Shown here: in pieces, positions 1-9,322 of the stretch
How positions within the stretch are numbered: position 1 is the stretch's first letter
Layout of the letters: each line of letters begins with the position of its first letter
Notes under the pieces: model-generated
Told to the model about the DNA's origin: nothing
Databases searched by the model: none
What the model saw: only the letters and a program-made list of their open reading frames with translations
Made by a program: the position numbers and the translations under genes
NCBI GenBank assembly: GCA_903904835.1
Contig: CAIVEI010000133.1
Coordinates: forward strand, 1 to 64,000
DNA length: 64,000 nt
Source: an uncultured Schlesneria sp.
GTDB taxonomy: Bacteria; Planctomycetota; Planctomycetia; Planctomycetales; Planctomycetaceae
Direction: 5' to 3'

Positions 1-741
1 AGACATTTACGACTCCTTTATCTTTATTCACCTGTATTGCATTTTTCCGTGTGAATCCGTGTTCATCCGTGGCAAAAGCTCTTCGCTTTTTCTTCCCCCG
101 CATAGATCGATAACACTTCTGTTCGACGCGGGAATCCGAGCTCTCCTCTTCCTCTGTGTTCTCTGTGCCTCCGTGTTTCAGGCTTCTGAATCTCTTCTCT
201 TGAAATCTTCGTTCGTCTGCGATCCCTCTTCAACCTGTGGTTTCACCGAAGTTCAAAAAAAGTTGGCAAAGTTGGTCAAGTTCCCTTTTTTATAGGGTTT
301 GCGAGGGTTTGAATTTGGTTAAGGTCACCAGGGTCCCACCCATTTTTGTCCCCGCCACTTGCAGGAAATTCAAAAGAATTCAGCCACGGATGGACACTGA
401 ACCGCACGGAAAAAGAGAAGCAAATCCTATGACAGACATTTACGACTCCTTTATCTTTATTCACCTGTATTGCATTTTTCCGTGTGAATCCGTGTTCATC
501 CGTGGCAAAAGCTCTTCGCTCTTTCTTCCCCCGCATAGATCGATAACACTTCTGTTCGATGCAGGAAAACGAAAGTTAAGCCTACGATGCAAACCTGACC
601 TTCTTCACTTCGTGACCTTCGTTCCCTTTTGTTCAAAATCCTGATTCGTCTTCAATCCGTCGCCTCACCGAAGTTTGAAATATCGTTGATCAAGTTGGCA
701 AAGTTGGTCAAGTTCCCTGTTTTGTAGGGTTTGCGAGGGAT
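1..741. repeat. Direct repeat pair about 432-433 nt apart, with nested inverted repeats
   Basis: Bases 1-127 recur almost unchanged at about 434-560, and bases 262-309 recur at about 694-741. The middle of each unit keeps its length but has diverged, so this reads as an old tandem duplication of a unit of about 432 nt whose left part lies outside the window. Inside it, 380-412 is an inverted copy of 471-503 (core ATCCGTGGC), which gives a long imperfect hairpin. The right end of the second unit contains the stop codon of the minus-strand ATPase gene ending at 708. No other gene is convincing in 1-707. Confidence 0.8.
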
Positions 742-1871
742 TTCGCCTTGTCCGCTTCGGCACAGATCTCTGCCATGGTCTTCACTTCGAGAGTTCTTGC
801 CTGCAGCGCCGGCGAGCCGGAGACGACGGGGCTCTTCAGCGGATCGGGCAAGCACCAAAACCATCGCCCGTCAGATTTCTTCTCTTTTCCTTTTCGACAA
901 CCCAACAGGATCAGTGCACGCATCAACGTCTTTTCACTGATGTCATGGCCAGCCGCATCCTCTTTGAGGACGCTGGTATAAACAGGTCCGTCATTCAAGC
1001 GATTTTTCAGCCAATCGGTCACCCGCGACAATTCACTCTTCGCCGCCACGTGATGCAAACGCTCCGTCTCCGTCGCATCCGCCACGTATTGTTCCGCAGT
1101 CTGATGAACCCACTCGTCTCGCCAGCAGATCCGCTGATTGTGAATGATAAAGCCAAGACCTGGAGGAGTTTCACACAGGTTGGTTTTGACGGGCAACAGG
1201 ATTCGCCTGTCCGGTTCGTCGGGATCACGAACGATTGTCCAGACCGAACGAGCCACTTCGGCGACGACCGGAGACGTGGGCGTCCAATTCCCCCGTTTCC
1301 CTTTCTCAACCTTGGACGGCGTGGTGATCAACAGGATCGCCGTTCCCGACCGGTTCGCCAGGTCTGTCAGCTTCACCATCGTTGCCCTGAGTTTGGCGTC
1401 GTCGCGACTATTCGTCGCATCGAGAAAACTCTTGACGGGATCAATCACGATCAGGCGGCAAGGCTCACCCGCCTCACGCATCAACGTCAGATACAATTCG
1501 AGCGATTCAATCTGACAATCGTCATCGGGCCGGTTGCGTGCAAGGTTCGGTTTTTCCAGCTTCGTGTTCGTGTCATCTTGGACGACGTTGACCAAAGGGA
1601 GCGTGGCTCCTGCCGCTTCCAGACGATTTCGAACGACACTGGCGATCCCATCTTCACCCGAAAACAGAATAACCTGGCCTGGCTCCCCCTGTGCTGCAGC
1701 AGTAAGACAATGCTCGCCCCGAGTCATCTGGGCGATGACATCCATCGCAAACAGGCTTTTCCCAACCCCCGGCTCCCCTGTCAACAACGTCACTTGCCCC
1801 TCGGGGATCACCCCGTTCCAAACCCATCCCTGCGCCTTCGCAGGGATATCGCTCAACTTTTCCAGATTCAT
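708..1871 (-). CDS. RepA/DnaB-like AAA ATPase (AAA_25 type)
   Basis: A protein of about 387 residues resembling the RecA-fold ATPases of plasmid/phage RepA helicases. It has a Walker A motif GEPGVGKS at residues 32-39 and a Walker B-like LIVIDP segment in mid-protein. The C-terminal third looks like a winged helix (around TDWLKNRL to GRWFWC). The ATG at 1871 was chosen because an AGGA box lies just upstream; an earlier in-frame start would add about 31 residues. The last dozen or so codons and the stop lie in a direct repeat whose upstream copy encodes nearly the same ending (LANPxKxGT, stop). There is no primase, integrase or partition gene nearby, so it may be a remnant of a mobile or replication module. 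The ATPase class is seen in the sequence; the role is inferred. Confidence 0.75.
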   Translation of the reverse strand: MNLEKLSDIPAKAQGWVWNGVIPEGQVTLLTGEPGVGKSLFAMDVIAQMTRGEHCLTAAAQGEPGQVILFSGEDGIASVVRNRLEAAGATLPLVNVVQDDTNTKLEKPNLARNRPDDDCQIESLELYLTLMREAGEPCRLIVIDPVKSFLDATNSRDDAKLRATMVKLTDLANRSGTAILLITTPSKVEKGKRGNWTPTSPVVAEVARSVWTIVRDPDEPDRRILLPVKTNLCETPPGLGFIIHNQRICWRDEWVHQTAEQYVADATETERLHHVAAKSELSRVTDWLKNRLNDGPVYTSVLKEDAAGHDISEKTLMRALILLGCRKGKEKKSDGRWFWCLPDPLKSPVVSGSPALQARTLEVKTMAEICAEADKAKSLANPTKQGT

Positions 1872-2450
1872 TCGAGTCCTCCAGTCAATCAAACAGATGC
1901 AATCCAAAACCACTGCGACAATCGCATTGACGACATTATTGCACAAAGAATCTTGTAGTGTCAATAGAAAGTGGTTATTTTATTTTGTCGCATTTATGCG
2001 TTTGGTGAAGCGGTGAGGTTTTGGAAACGGGGAATCGTCCTCGCGTGGAACCAGGCGAGCCGGGGTGCGCGAGCCCCCGGACTCTTTATCCATCACGTTC
2101 GGCTGTCGAATTCACCACGCAAACGCGGGGTGGATAACGGAAAACACCCGGCAATTCGGATTCGCCGAAAAAAAGTCCGCTGGCTGCCATACACTGGCTC
2201 GCCTCGTTGATTTCGCTCAATGGGGACACCGCTCTTTCACGGGTTTCGACAGACGGGTCACCAAAAAACGGTGTCTCCCTATTATCGTCCACCCCCATTG
2301 AAGAGTCGGAGGAATGTGTTACCTATGTCTCCGGGCAATACAGTCCTCGGAGAAGCGGTGTCGTGGAAATGAAGTAACGCAGATCCCAAACAACATCACC
2401 CAGCGTAGATCGCAAAGCGATCATTCTGGAACAGAAATCCTCGAAAAGGA
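1872..2450. other. Gene-poor interval
   Basis: No convincing coding region on either strand between the ATPase start and the palindromic element at 2451. The sequence just upstream of the ATPase (1900-1990) is AT-richer than its surroundings and could hold its promoter, but no clear -35/-10 pair was identified. Confidence 0.4.
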
Positions 2451-2573
2451 TGCCACGGTTTTACCGTCTTCGGTAAGGCCGTGCTCTTTGAATGCGTTCT
2501 CGACGAATGAAGGCACGACCCTGTCGAAGACTCGAAAACCGTGGCACCCCGAACCCTGGACTTTGATCGGCTA
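2451..2573. repeat. Degenerate copy of the palindromic TGCCAC/GTCTTCGG element
   Basis: TGCCACGGTTTT at 2451 is mirrored by AAAACCGTGGCA at 2535-2546. Each arm contains a GTCTTCGG/CGAAGAC-type loop, as in the better copies at 9323-9479 and 53203-53360. Reading inward from the right edge, the complement starts TAG and continues to TTCGGGGTGCCAC, which matches the right end of those copies. The left end could not be placed. Confidence 0.55.
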
Positions 2574-2746
2574 CGCCGTTGGCGTAAAGACCGGACACAC
2601 CTGTTGCATGAATGCGAAGCAAACGCCCCGCAGAGTCGTCACTTCCGCTCTGGAAATTCGTTGCCGCGTTTGTTACGACCGATTCGTAACGTGTCCCGTT
2701 TTTGGCTGCTCCCGTGCTGGTTGGTTCTTCATGGCAGGAATCAGGT

Positions 2747-4837
2747 ATGTCTCTTGATGATTCATTGACAGTGATTCGTGGTGCCTGTGGTCACGATTGT
2801 CCTGATACCTGCACATGGATCGTTGAGGCTCGTTCCGGCAAGGCGGAACGACTGTACGGCGATCCCGAACATCCCTTTACTCGCGGCACGCTGTGTGCCA
2901 AGGTCAATCATTACCTTGATCGAGTCTATCATCCAGACCGAGTGCTCTCTCCGCTCAAGCGGACGGGGAAGAAAGGGGAGGGCCAGTTTGTTCGGACCAC
3001 CTGGGACGAAGCTCTGGGGGACATTGCAGGGCGCTGGAAGTCGATTATCGCCGAGTCCGGTGCCGAAGCGATCCTTCCTTACAGCTTTGCGGGAAACCAG
3101 GGATTGATCCAGATGGCGTCGCTGGGTCAGCGTTTGTTCGGCCTGCTGGGATGCTCGAAACTCGAACGTGCTCTCTGCGGTGAAGTGGCTGGACAAGGAA
3201 TCTCCGCCACTAACGGGTGCGGCTACGGAGTCGACCCCGAAGAGCTGGTTCATAGCCGGTTCATCGTGTTGTGGGGAACCAATACGATCGTCACCAATCT
3301 GCATCTGTGGCCCGTCATCGCCGAAGCCCGGCGACACGGGGCCAAGATTGTCGTGATTGATCCGGTTCGGACAAAAACCGCAGAACAGGCCGACTGGCAT
3401 CTCGCCCTGAAACCTGCCAGTGATGGAGCACTCGCCCTGGCAATGATGCACGTCATCATTCGCGATAATCTCGTCGATCATGACTATGTCCAACAGTACG
3501 CGATCGGCTATGAAAAACTGGCCGAACGGGTTCAGGAGTATTCACCGGCGACAGTCGCATCGATCACAGGGTTGCCGGCGGAAGAGATTGAACGGTTTGC
3601 TAGGGAATATGCGACAACGCGGCCCTCGCTGCTCCGCCCCTTGATCGGACTGGAGCATCACCATAACGGTGCCACCATGTATCGAACACTCGCTTGCCTG
3701 CCGATCCTGACGGGAGCCTGGCGCGACCGGGGCGGGGGGCTTGCGCGGTCCACAGGGGCTTTACAATACTCGACGCTGAACACCGACGGAGTCTGGATGC
3801 CCCAACATGACCGCCCCGGCGTTAGGACGTTGAACATGCGGGATCTCGGTCGTGATCTTTGTTCTCGCGAACTCGCCCCGCCGATCCGCAGTCTTTGTGT
3901 CTACAACAGTAACCCGGCGGTCACGACCCCGAACCAGCAGAAGATCCGCGAGGGATTGCAGCGAGAGGATCTGTTCACGGTCGTGCACGACCTGTTCATC
4001 ACCGAAACGGCCAGATATGCGGATTACGTTCTGCCCGCCACAAGCCAGATCGAGTCGCTGGACATCGTTCCTGCGTGGGGGCATCACTACCTGTCGTTAA
4101 ATCGTCCCGCCATCGAGCCTCAGGGTGAATCGGTGTCGAACACGGAATTCTTCAGGCGGCTGGCAAAAGCACTCGGTCGGGATGAATCCTGGTTGTTCGA
4201 AAGTGATGAATCGTTGCTGAGGACGGCTCTGGCGAGTGGTCATCCCTGGTTAAAGGGAATCAGTTTCGAACGACTGTGGGAAGAAGGCTATGTCCGATTG
4301 AACCACGACCGTGACTGGCGACCGTTCGCCAAGGGAGGTTTTCCTACCCTATCGGGCAAAGCGCAACTCTACTCGGAAGCCTTGTTTACGCGGGGACTTG
4401 ATCCGCTTCCCGCCGTGGGGGAAATTCGGCGGGGAACGGGAAGCCAATTGCAATTGATTACCGGAAAGACGCTCCACTTCCTCAATTCCAGCTACGCGCA
4501 CGTCGACCGACACCGGCGACGCGAAGGGAGACTGTTTGTCGAGATGAATGCGGCTGACGCCAGCGGACGACGCCTGAACGACGGCCAACTGGTCGAAGTC
4601 TTCAATGACCAGGGCACATTAAAAGCGATCTGCCGGATCTCAGACCGAGTCGGACCGGGCCTTGCCTGGATGCCTTTCGGGGGACTTGGCGACGCGGAGG
4701 GCAGTCCCAATTCGGTCAACACCTTGACGCCGGAAGAGCCGACCGACTGGGGCGGCGGCAGTGGTTTCTACGACACCTTTGTGGAAATCACGGCTTGCCA
4801 CAGCGATCCGCGACAATATCGGCAAACGGCTGATTAA
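2747..4837 (+). CDS. Molybdopterin-dependent oxidoreductase (formate dehydrogenase/BisC superfamily)
   Basis: A protein of 696 residues. The N-terminus has a [4Fe-4S] motif with C14, C18, C22 and C50 (C-x3-C-x3-C-x27-C). The long central region is the molybdopterin domain, and the C-terminal part from about residue 580 (LITGKTLHFLNSSY) is the dinucleotide-binding domain. C144 (ALCGEVAGQG) sits where formate dehydrogenases carry the Sec/Cys molybdenum ligand, but the usual following His is Gly, so the substrate cannot be called. The ATG at 2747 has AGGAATCAGGT upstream. No TAT leader is visible and no electron-transfer partner lies beside it, so it is probably a single-subunit cytoplasmic enzyme. 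Superfamily is confident; the reaction is not. Confidence 0.88.
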   Translation: MSLDDSLTVIRGACGHDCPDTCTWIVEARSGKAERLYGDPEHPFTRGTLCAKVNHYLDRVYHPDRVLSPLKRTGKKGEGQFVRTTWDEALGDIAGRWKSIIAESGAEAILPYSFAGNQGLIQMASLGQRLFGLLGCSKLERALCGEVAGQGISATNGCGYGVDPEELVHSRFIVLWGTNTIVTNLHLWPVIAEARRHGAKIVVIDPVRTKTAEQADWHLALKPASDGALALAMMHVIIRDNLVDHDYVQQYAIGYEKLAERVQEYSPATVASITGLPAEEIERFAREYATTRPSLLRPLIGLEHHHNGATMYRTLACLPILTGAWRDRGGGLARSTGALQYSTLNTDGVWMPQHDRPGVRTLNMRDLGRDLCSRELAPPIRSLCVYNSNPAVTTPNQQKIREGLQREDLFTVVHDLFITETARYADYVLPATSQIESLDIVPAWGHHYLSLNRPAIEPQGESVSNTEFFRRLAKALGRDESWLFESDESLLRTALASGHPWLKGISFERLWEEGYVRLNHDRDWRPFAKGGFPTLSGKAQLYSEALFTRGLDPLPAVGEIRRGTGSQLQLITGKTLHFLNSSYAHVDRHRRREGRLFVEMNAADASGRRLNDGQLVEVFNDQGTLKAICRISDRVGPGLAWMPFGGLGDAEGSPNSVNTLTPEEPTDWGGGSGFYDTFVEITACHSDPRQYRQTAD

Positions 4838-5167
4838 GCTTTTTCGTGAGATCAACATGAATATCTTTGCGGCTGGTGCGCACTACACTTGCGTCGCGCA
4901 GACGATGCCAAGTGAATGATGCTATTCCACTATTGGCGTTAGAAGAGATCTTCCTTACGAGTTCGGCTCGACTCTCTAATCAAGTTCTTGAAAAATACAG
5001 TCGCCCCGAGGCCGAGGAATCGTCTCCGGACCGGGCAGCATGATTGATGCCCGACACATTTTGGTTGCAATAAATGGCGCGATATCTCCGCGATCGACGC
5101 TTCGTTGCGTGAGTTATCCCCCACACAACGCATCACTCGATGCCAAGGTGACTGGTTAGGCCTCACC
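4838..5167. other. Intergenic, nothing recognised
   Basis: No supported gene, repeat or RNA. It lies between the molybdopterin enzyme and the PEP-CTERM gene and may carry the promoter of the latter. Confidence 0.4.
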
Positions 5168-5788
5168 TTGAACAAAACTTTCATTCGCTCCATAACGGAC
5201 GCTTGCGCCGCCGCATTCGTGCTGGCGATCACGTGCAGTACACTTCGCGCGAACACAATCTACAACGTCGTAAACGACGCGCCAGATCAGAACGGTTATA
5301 CGGTTACCGGTACGATTACCACCGATGGGTATATAGGTATTCTCACTTCAGCCGATTTTAAAGATATTGAAATCACGATCTCGAACGGAAGCAGTTCAAC
5401 TACGCTCTCGTCAATACCTGGGCCGCCCTATTCCACCGCTACAGATGTGACAGCAACGGCTAACGGCATTTTTGTTGCCCAAGACGGCCAGCTACGATTT
5501 AGCGTAATCGCTCCTGATATTATTAATACGCAGGCGCAATCAGCTTTGATAAACTGGTATCCTTCAAATTTGCCCTACGAACGATACCGCGCAAGAGACC
5601 TTAGCGGCAATTTATTATTTGACGTCAATCCACCCTCCAGCCCTGATTTTTCCAGCGGAAGTCCATGGGAAATAGCCAAGGTTCAAAGTTCTTCGGCCGT
5701 CCCCGAACCCTCGTCTTTCGCCCTGTTGGTTCTTGGTGGACTCGGACTGGCGTTCCGTGCATACCGACGAAGAGCAACCTCTGTTTGA
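5168..5788 (+). CDS. PEP-CTERM sorting domain protein
   Basis: An exported protein of about 206 residues with unknown function. It starts with a signal peptide (MNKTFIRS, then a hydrophobic stretch ending CSTLRAN). The C-terminus is a textbook PEP-CTERM signal: VPEPSSFALLVLGGLGLAF followed by an Arg cluster, which is recognised by an exosortase and removed after export. The middle is Ser/Thr-rich and probably beta-structured. No ATG start exists. A TTG at 5168 gives the best signal peptide, while a TTG at 5105 would add 21 residues. The exosortase gene is not in this window. Sorting class is clear; the start is uncertain. Confidence 0.75.
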   Translation: MNKTFIRSITDACAAAFVLAITCSTLRANTIYNVVNDAPDQNGYTVTGTITTDGYIGILTSADFKDIEITISNGSSSTTLSSIPGPPYSTATDVTATANGIFVAQDGQLRFSVIAPDIINTQAQSALINWYPSNLPYERYRARDLSGNLLFDVNPPSSPDFSSGSPWEIAKVQSSSAVPEPSSFALLVLGGLGLAFRAYRRRATSV

Positions 5789-6048
5789 TAAGTCGGATTT
5801 GCAAATCGAACCTGGGAAGGTGTTGACGCTGGAGTGACGATCGTGAATTACTTAGGGGTGGCTGGGAACGCACTCCATTTCTCTCTCGCGTCGACGAAGC
5901 CGTGAACTAATCATGATGAGGCATATCACGCGCTGCCGAAAATGGCCTTACGAAAAGTCTTCCGAAAACTTGCGAAACAGATTCTTTTGTCCGGCTGCAC
6001 AATCGGGTAATGACCCCTGATGCCTGACTCGCGGAACCAAAGAACGAA

Positions 6049-6108
6049 GGTGGCTCTTCAACCAGACTTCCGTGGAGGCCACAGAAGTCAACAAATCGAA
6101 GAGCCACC
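6049..6108. terminator. Nested palindrome downstream of the calpain-like gene
   Basis: GGTGGCTCTTC at 6049-6059 pairs perfectly with GAAGAGCCACC at 6098-6108. Inside the loop, ACTTCcGTGG (from 6066) pairs with CCACaGAAGT (to 6088). This double stem lies about 27 nt past the stop of the minus-strand protease gene (6135), so it could end or stabilise that transcript. No U-tract follows, so it is not a classic intrinsic terminator. Confidence 0.45.
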
Positions 6109-6134
6109 AGAATCGCGTTCAATGTTATTGGTGA

Positions 6135-7637
6135 TCAGGAAGCACGACGAATGCTCCGTTCATTCTCGGTAGACGTGAGCGTGGGAACAATATCATCGGA
6201 TTGGCCAGCACTCACGATTAACTGACCACAAATCTCCTGTCCGGCAAAATCGTTGGTAATCATTGATGAGCTCACGTAGCAGGCACCACCATAAACTGAT
6301 TTTCCGTAGAAACTGACCGTACCATTGACCGTCGAAGAGGCTCCCCAGGGATTATAAAGTTCGAAGGGATTGCTGCTTGACGAGTTGTAGCCCACAAAGG
6401 CATAGGCATGCGTGCCGTGTGAACCACCGACAATCAAGTTATCGTTCGCATTGGTGCTGGAATCGAGCACGATGAGTTTCCCGCTATTCCAGGCGGCGAC
6501 GAGATTGCTGGGATTAACCGCAAAATCGTTCGATGACAATCCCGTGATTGCATGGAGTGCCCAGGACGGCGAGCCACCGTCCAAAGCGTCATAAGAGTCG
6601 TTATATGTCGAACCTGACGTAACGTATCCCATTCCGTTCGCTTCAACATAAGCTTTTTCAGCAAGAGCCGCCCATAGAACACCGCCGTTCACATGATCGT
6701 AATACGTACCGCCTCCAGGTAGCTCGGTGTCCACAGTCACATAGCGGGCGACACCGCTGTTATCGTAAAAGCGGACCTTGTACAAACTCACGGTCGTTCC
6801 ATTTTCCACTGTTGTCCCGGAATACGTGAACATGTTAGTAATGTCGCTTGGTTTGCGTGCGGCCACTTCTGCCAGGCTCGCCATCAGCCAGCAATCCCCC
6901 TCGTTACCCTGGTGAACATCGGTGAATACCGGTCCGCTTGAGCCGAAGAGCGAACCGTTAACCTGTGTGTAAGTGGTCCCCGCCTTGGGGTGATCAATCG
7001 TTCCTTTCGGGACCGGCTGTGTTGTCACTGAAAGATAATTGGCCCATGTGACACCGGAGTTGTTATAGGCACCAACGTCGAAGTAATAAGTTGTATTTGC
7101 CGACAAACCTGTGACATTTACCGCTGTTGTCGCGGCGTTCATGTTTCCGATCTGCTTCCACGCGCCATTCTGCCAGATATCGATGTAGTAACCATTCGCC
7201 CCACTGGCAGAATGCCAGCTCAGCAGTACTTGAGTTGACGATGTGGCCGTTGCCGAGAACGAGAAACCGTAGGAGGATTCGGGACGCATCGCAGACTGAT
7301 TGGAAGTCGCAGTACAGGCGATGACGTGACCATCGTTCGCTGAGCTAACGGTCGTGTCTGTTGTTGGCACGTGATTGACCACAAGCGGAGATGAATTGGT
7401 TAAGGCGGCATGATCGACAGCAGCAAACGTTGTCATCAGCGTACGCTGTTCAAGCGATTCAAACATTGCCGGAACTGTTCCCGTGAGTTCAGATCGTCTT
7501 CGGCGAGTACCTGAAGTTGATCGAAAAAGACCTCGCAACGCAGTAATCGACGACTTGATCGCGTCCACACCAGGCAAGCGTCGTGGACATGCACCGGCGT
7601 TTGCTGATGCTGATTTCGAAAACGAGAATGCATTCAT
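6135..7637 (-). CDS. Calpain-family (C2) cysteine protease with fibronectin type III domain
   Basis: A protein of 500 residues. In order: a basic N-terminus; the motif FESLEQRTLM at about 59-68, typical of exported planctomycete proteins; a fibronectin type III-like domain at about 122-206; and a papain-fold calpain core from about 235. The catalytic triad is visible as C249 (GDCWL), H410 (GTHAYAF) and N429 (LYNPWG). Calpains are Ca2+-dependent in eukaryotes, and bacterial homologues are mostly uncharacterised. The ATG at 7637 is preceded by AAAGGAAG; the upstream in-frame extension lacks sense. The Thr/Ser/Asn-rich middle fits an exported or surface role. It is a lone gene with long gaps on both sides. 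Confidence 0.85.
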   Translation of the reverse strand: MNAFSFSKSASANAGACPRRLPGVDAIKSSITALRGLFRSTSGTRRRRSELTGTVPAMFESLEQRTLMTTFAAVDHAALTNSSPLVVNHVPTTDTTVSSANDGHVIACTATSNQSAMRPESSYGFSFSATATSSTQVLLSWHSASGANGYYIDIWQNGAWKQIGNMNAATTAVNVTGLSANTTYYFDVGAYNNSGVTWANYLSVTTQPVPKGTIDHPKAGTTYTQVNGSLFGSSGPVFTDVHQGNEGDCWLMASLAEVAARKPSDITNMFTYSGTTVENGTTVSLYKVRFYDNSGVARYVTVDTELPGGGTYYDHVNGGVLWAALAEKAYVEANGMGYVTSGSTYNDSYDALDGGSPSWALHAITGLSSNDFAVNPSNLVAAWNSGKLIVLDSSTNANDNLIVGGSHGTHAYAFVGYNSSSSNPFELYNPWGASSTVNGTVSFYGKSVYGGACYVSSSMITNDFAGQEICGQLIVSAGQSDDIVPTLTSTENERSIRRAS

Positions 7638-8055
7638 GATACAACTTCCTTTCAAGGAATCGCACGAGTCACAGAAGACGTCTTGTGCAAAGTTCGAGAT
7701 TGAACAACAGGTGATGTCCAATGGCTTGGATTGAAAAAATGGGAACAGGCTTTTCGAAGCCGCAATCACATAAATTGCTTTTCACGGTTCACTGAACCGA
7801 TTTCCATTTTTGCACCATAAGTCACCGCGAAATGACAATATTCAGCGGCAGTTTCAACATCCCATCCGGGTTGATTGCAAAACTCACAATCATCGACCCA
7901 CCGAGGAAAACGGACTGGATTCGCAGATCTTCCAGCAATTCAAAAAAAAGAGGAAGAAATCAGAAAATCTATTAAACTTAGTGGTGGCGGCAGATTTTCA
8001 GTTCGGTTCGCAATTGATTGACTGGTTCAATCCGGCAGCGAGGTCGAAGCCGTCG
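7638..8055. other. Intergenic, presumed promoter region of the protease gene
   Basis: No supported coding sequence. A small perfect hairpin, CGGTTC-act-GAACCG, lies at 7785-7799, upstream of the minus-strand protease gene; its role is unknown. Confidence 0.4.
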
Positions 8056-8472
8056 TCATGGTTTGAGGACTGCGAATCGGACTTTGGTGACTCCGTTTCG
8101 CGCTGCAGCGATCAGCATCGGTTCCACATTCGAGTAGAGCACACTTCGATCGGCTCGAATGCGAAGTTCGGTCGCTGCCGCCCCATGTTTAGCGATCAAC
8201 AACTGAAGCCGCTGTTCGAATTCTTCTGGAGCAATTGTGGTTGGCCCAATGGATATTTCTCCACTGGCGACGATCGTAACAACCAGACGATTGGCCGATT
8301 CCTCGTCTTCTTGCGCTTTTGATGCGAGGGGAAGTTCGATTCGTTCGACATTCTCGTTGCGAATGAAATGACTGGCGACGAGAAAGAAAATGATCAGTAG
8401 AAACACCACGTCGATCAATGGGGTGATGTTGAACGCGAATCCCCGATCCTGCGTGCGTGTCGGGACTTTCAT
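8056..8472 (-). CDS. exbD: ExbD/TolR biopolymer transport protein
   Basis: A protein of 138 residues with one N-terminal membrane helix (about residues 18-37, NITPLIDVVFLLIIFFLVA) containing the conserved Asp of the family (D21 in PLIDVVF) that takes part in proton flow. A periplasmic domain follows. It works with ExbB to use the proton gradient to energise outer-membrane transport. Its ATG overlaps the end of the upstream exbB gene by 4 nt (ATGA), so the two are translationally coupled. No TonB or receptor gene is adjacent. Confidence 0.93.
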   Translation of the reverse strand: MKVPTRTQDRGFAFNITPLIDVVFLLIIFFLVASHFIRNENVERIELPLASKAQEDEESANRLVVTIVASGEISIGPTTIAPEEFEQRLQLLIAKHGAAATELRIRADRSVLYSNVEPMLIAAARNGVTKVRFAVLKP

Positions 8473-9284
8473 CCGCGCTTCTCCCGAGGAACAACGCGCG
8501 CGACCGGAAGACTGCCAGCGTCAGGGGCGAGAGCCTGCCGACGCTCCTCACGTCGTTTCAGCAATTGCGATCGCTTCAAATCAGAGAAGACCTGCTCCGC
8601 CGTTAACGCCGTTTGAGCAACCAGTTCATCGATGCGATTGCGAAAGAAACCGAACGCGGCAATTGCGGGAATGGCAACGATCAAACCAAATAACGTGGTC
8701 ACGAGAGCCTTGTAAATCCCCGGCGCTAACTCGCTGACCTGCGGATTCGCCTTACGTTCGAATTCCATAAATGCCAGGATCATTCCCCAGACAGTTCCCA
8801 TCAGCCCCAGCATCGGAGCAACCGTACTGATCATGGAGAGATATTCGATTTTTCGTAGCAGCCGCGCTGCTTGTTGACTGGCCGTATCTTCCATCGCCTT
8901 TTCCACGGCCGCGTAACCAAGTTCAATTTCCTTGATACCAGCGGCGAGCATGTATCCGAGAAAGCTGCTGCTGGCGATAGAACGTTCTTCCGCCAGTTTC
9001 AACTGGCCTTGTGAAATCAGTTTTTGAATGTCTTCCGCCAGCCCCTTGGGCATCAATGTCTGGCGGCGAATCGTCAACAAGTGTTCAAAGACAAGAGCCA
9101 GCATGACAAGGCTGAGCACAACAATGATGTATCCAATGGCACCGCCATCCTCAAACATCTGTCGGACGTTAATTTCCGGGGTTGGCGGCCTGACTGCGGG
9201 CGCGACACGGTCTTCCCCAGAAACGACCCCGGTCGTGGCGAGGCAAATCAACACCAATGTCACGTTCCGGAATATCGTCATCAT
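8469..9284 (-). CDS. exbB: MotA/TolQ/ExbB proton channel family protein
   Basis: A protein of 271 residues. A signal peptide-like N-terminus (MMTIFRNVTLVLICLATTG) precedes the usual three-helix ExbB core: a helix at about 46-68, then the pair around the conserved LGLMGTVWGM and ALVTTLFGLIVAIP segments. The cleavable-looking leader is an addition relative to E. coli ExbB. The ATG at 9284 follows AAAGG at good spacing. It forms the proton channel with the downstream, overlapping ExbD. Confidence 0.92.
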   Translation of the reverse strand: MMTIFRNVTLVLICLATTGVVSGEDRVAPAVRPPTPEINVRQMFEDGGAIGYIIVVLSLVMLALVFEHLLTIRRQTLMPKGLAEDIQKLISQGQLKLAEERSIASSSFLGYMLAAGIKEIELGYAAVEKAMEDTASQQAARLLRKIEYLSMISTVAPMLGLMGTVWGMILAFMEFERKANPQVSELAPGIYKALVTTLFGLIVAIPAIAAFGFFRNRIDELVAQTALTAEQVFSDLKRSQLLKRREERRQALAPDAGSLPVARVVPREKRG

Positions 9285-9322
9285 GCGGTGACCTTTCTCT
9301 CCCGACACCCTTAATTCGGGAC

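Noticed and set aside
1-741. CRISPR array
   Set aside because: Only two units, far too long and with diverged interiors; no short direct repeats with unique spacers and no cas genes.
945-1958. Plus-strand frame of 337 codons
   Set aside because: Fully antisense to the ATPase gene, with no recognisable domain; the minus-strand reading has Walker motifs.
2314-2757. Plus-strand frame of 147 codons before the molybdopterin enzyme
   Set aside because: Runs through the degenerate palindromic element and has no protein-like pattern.
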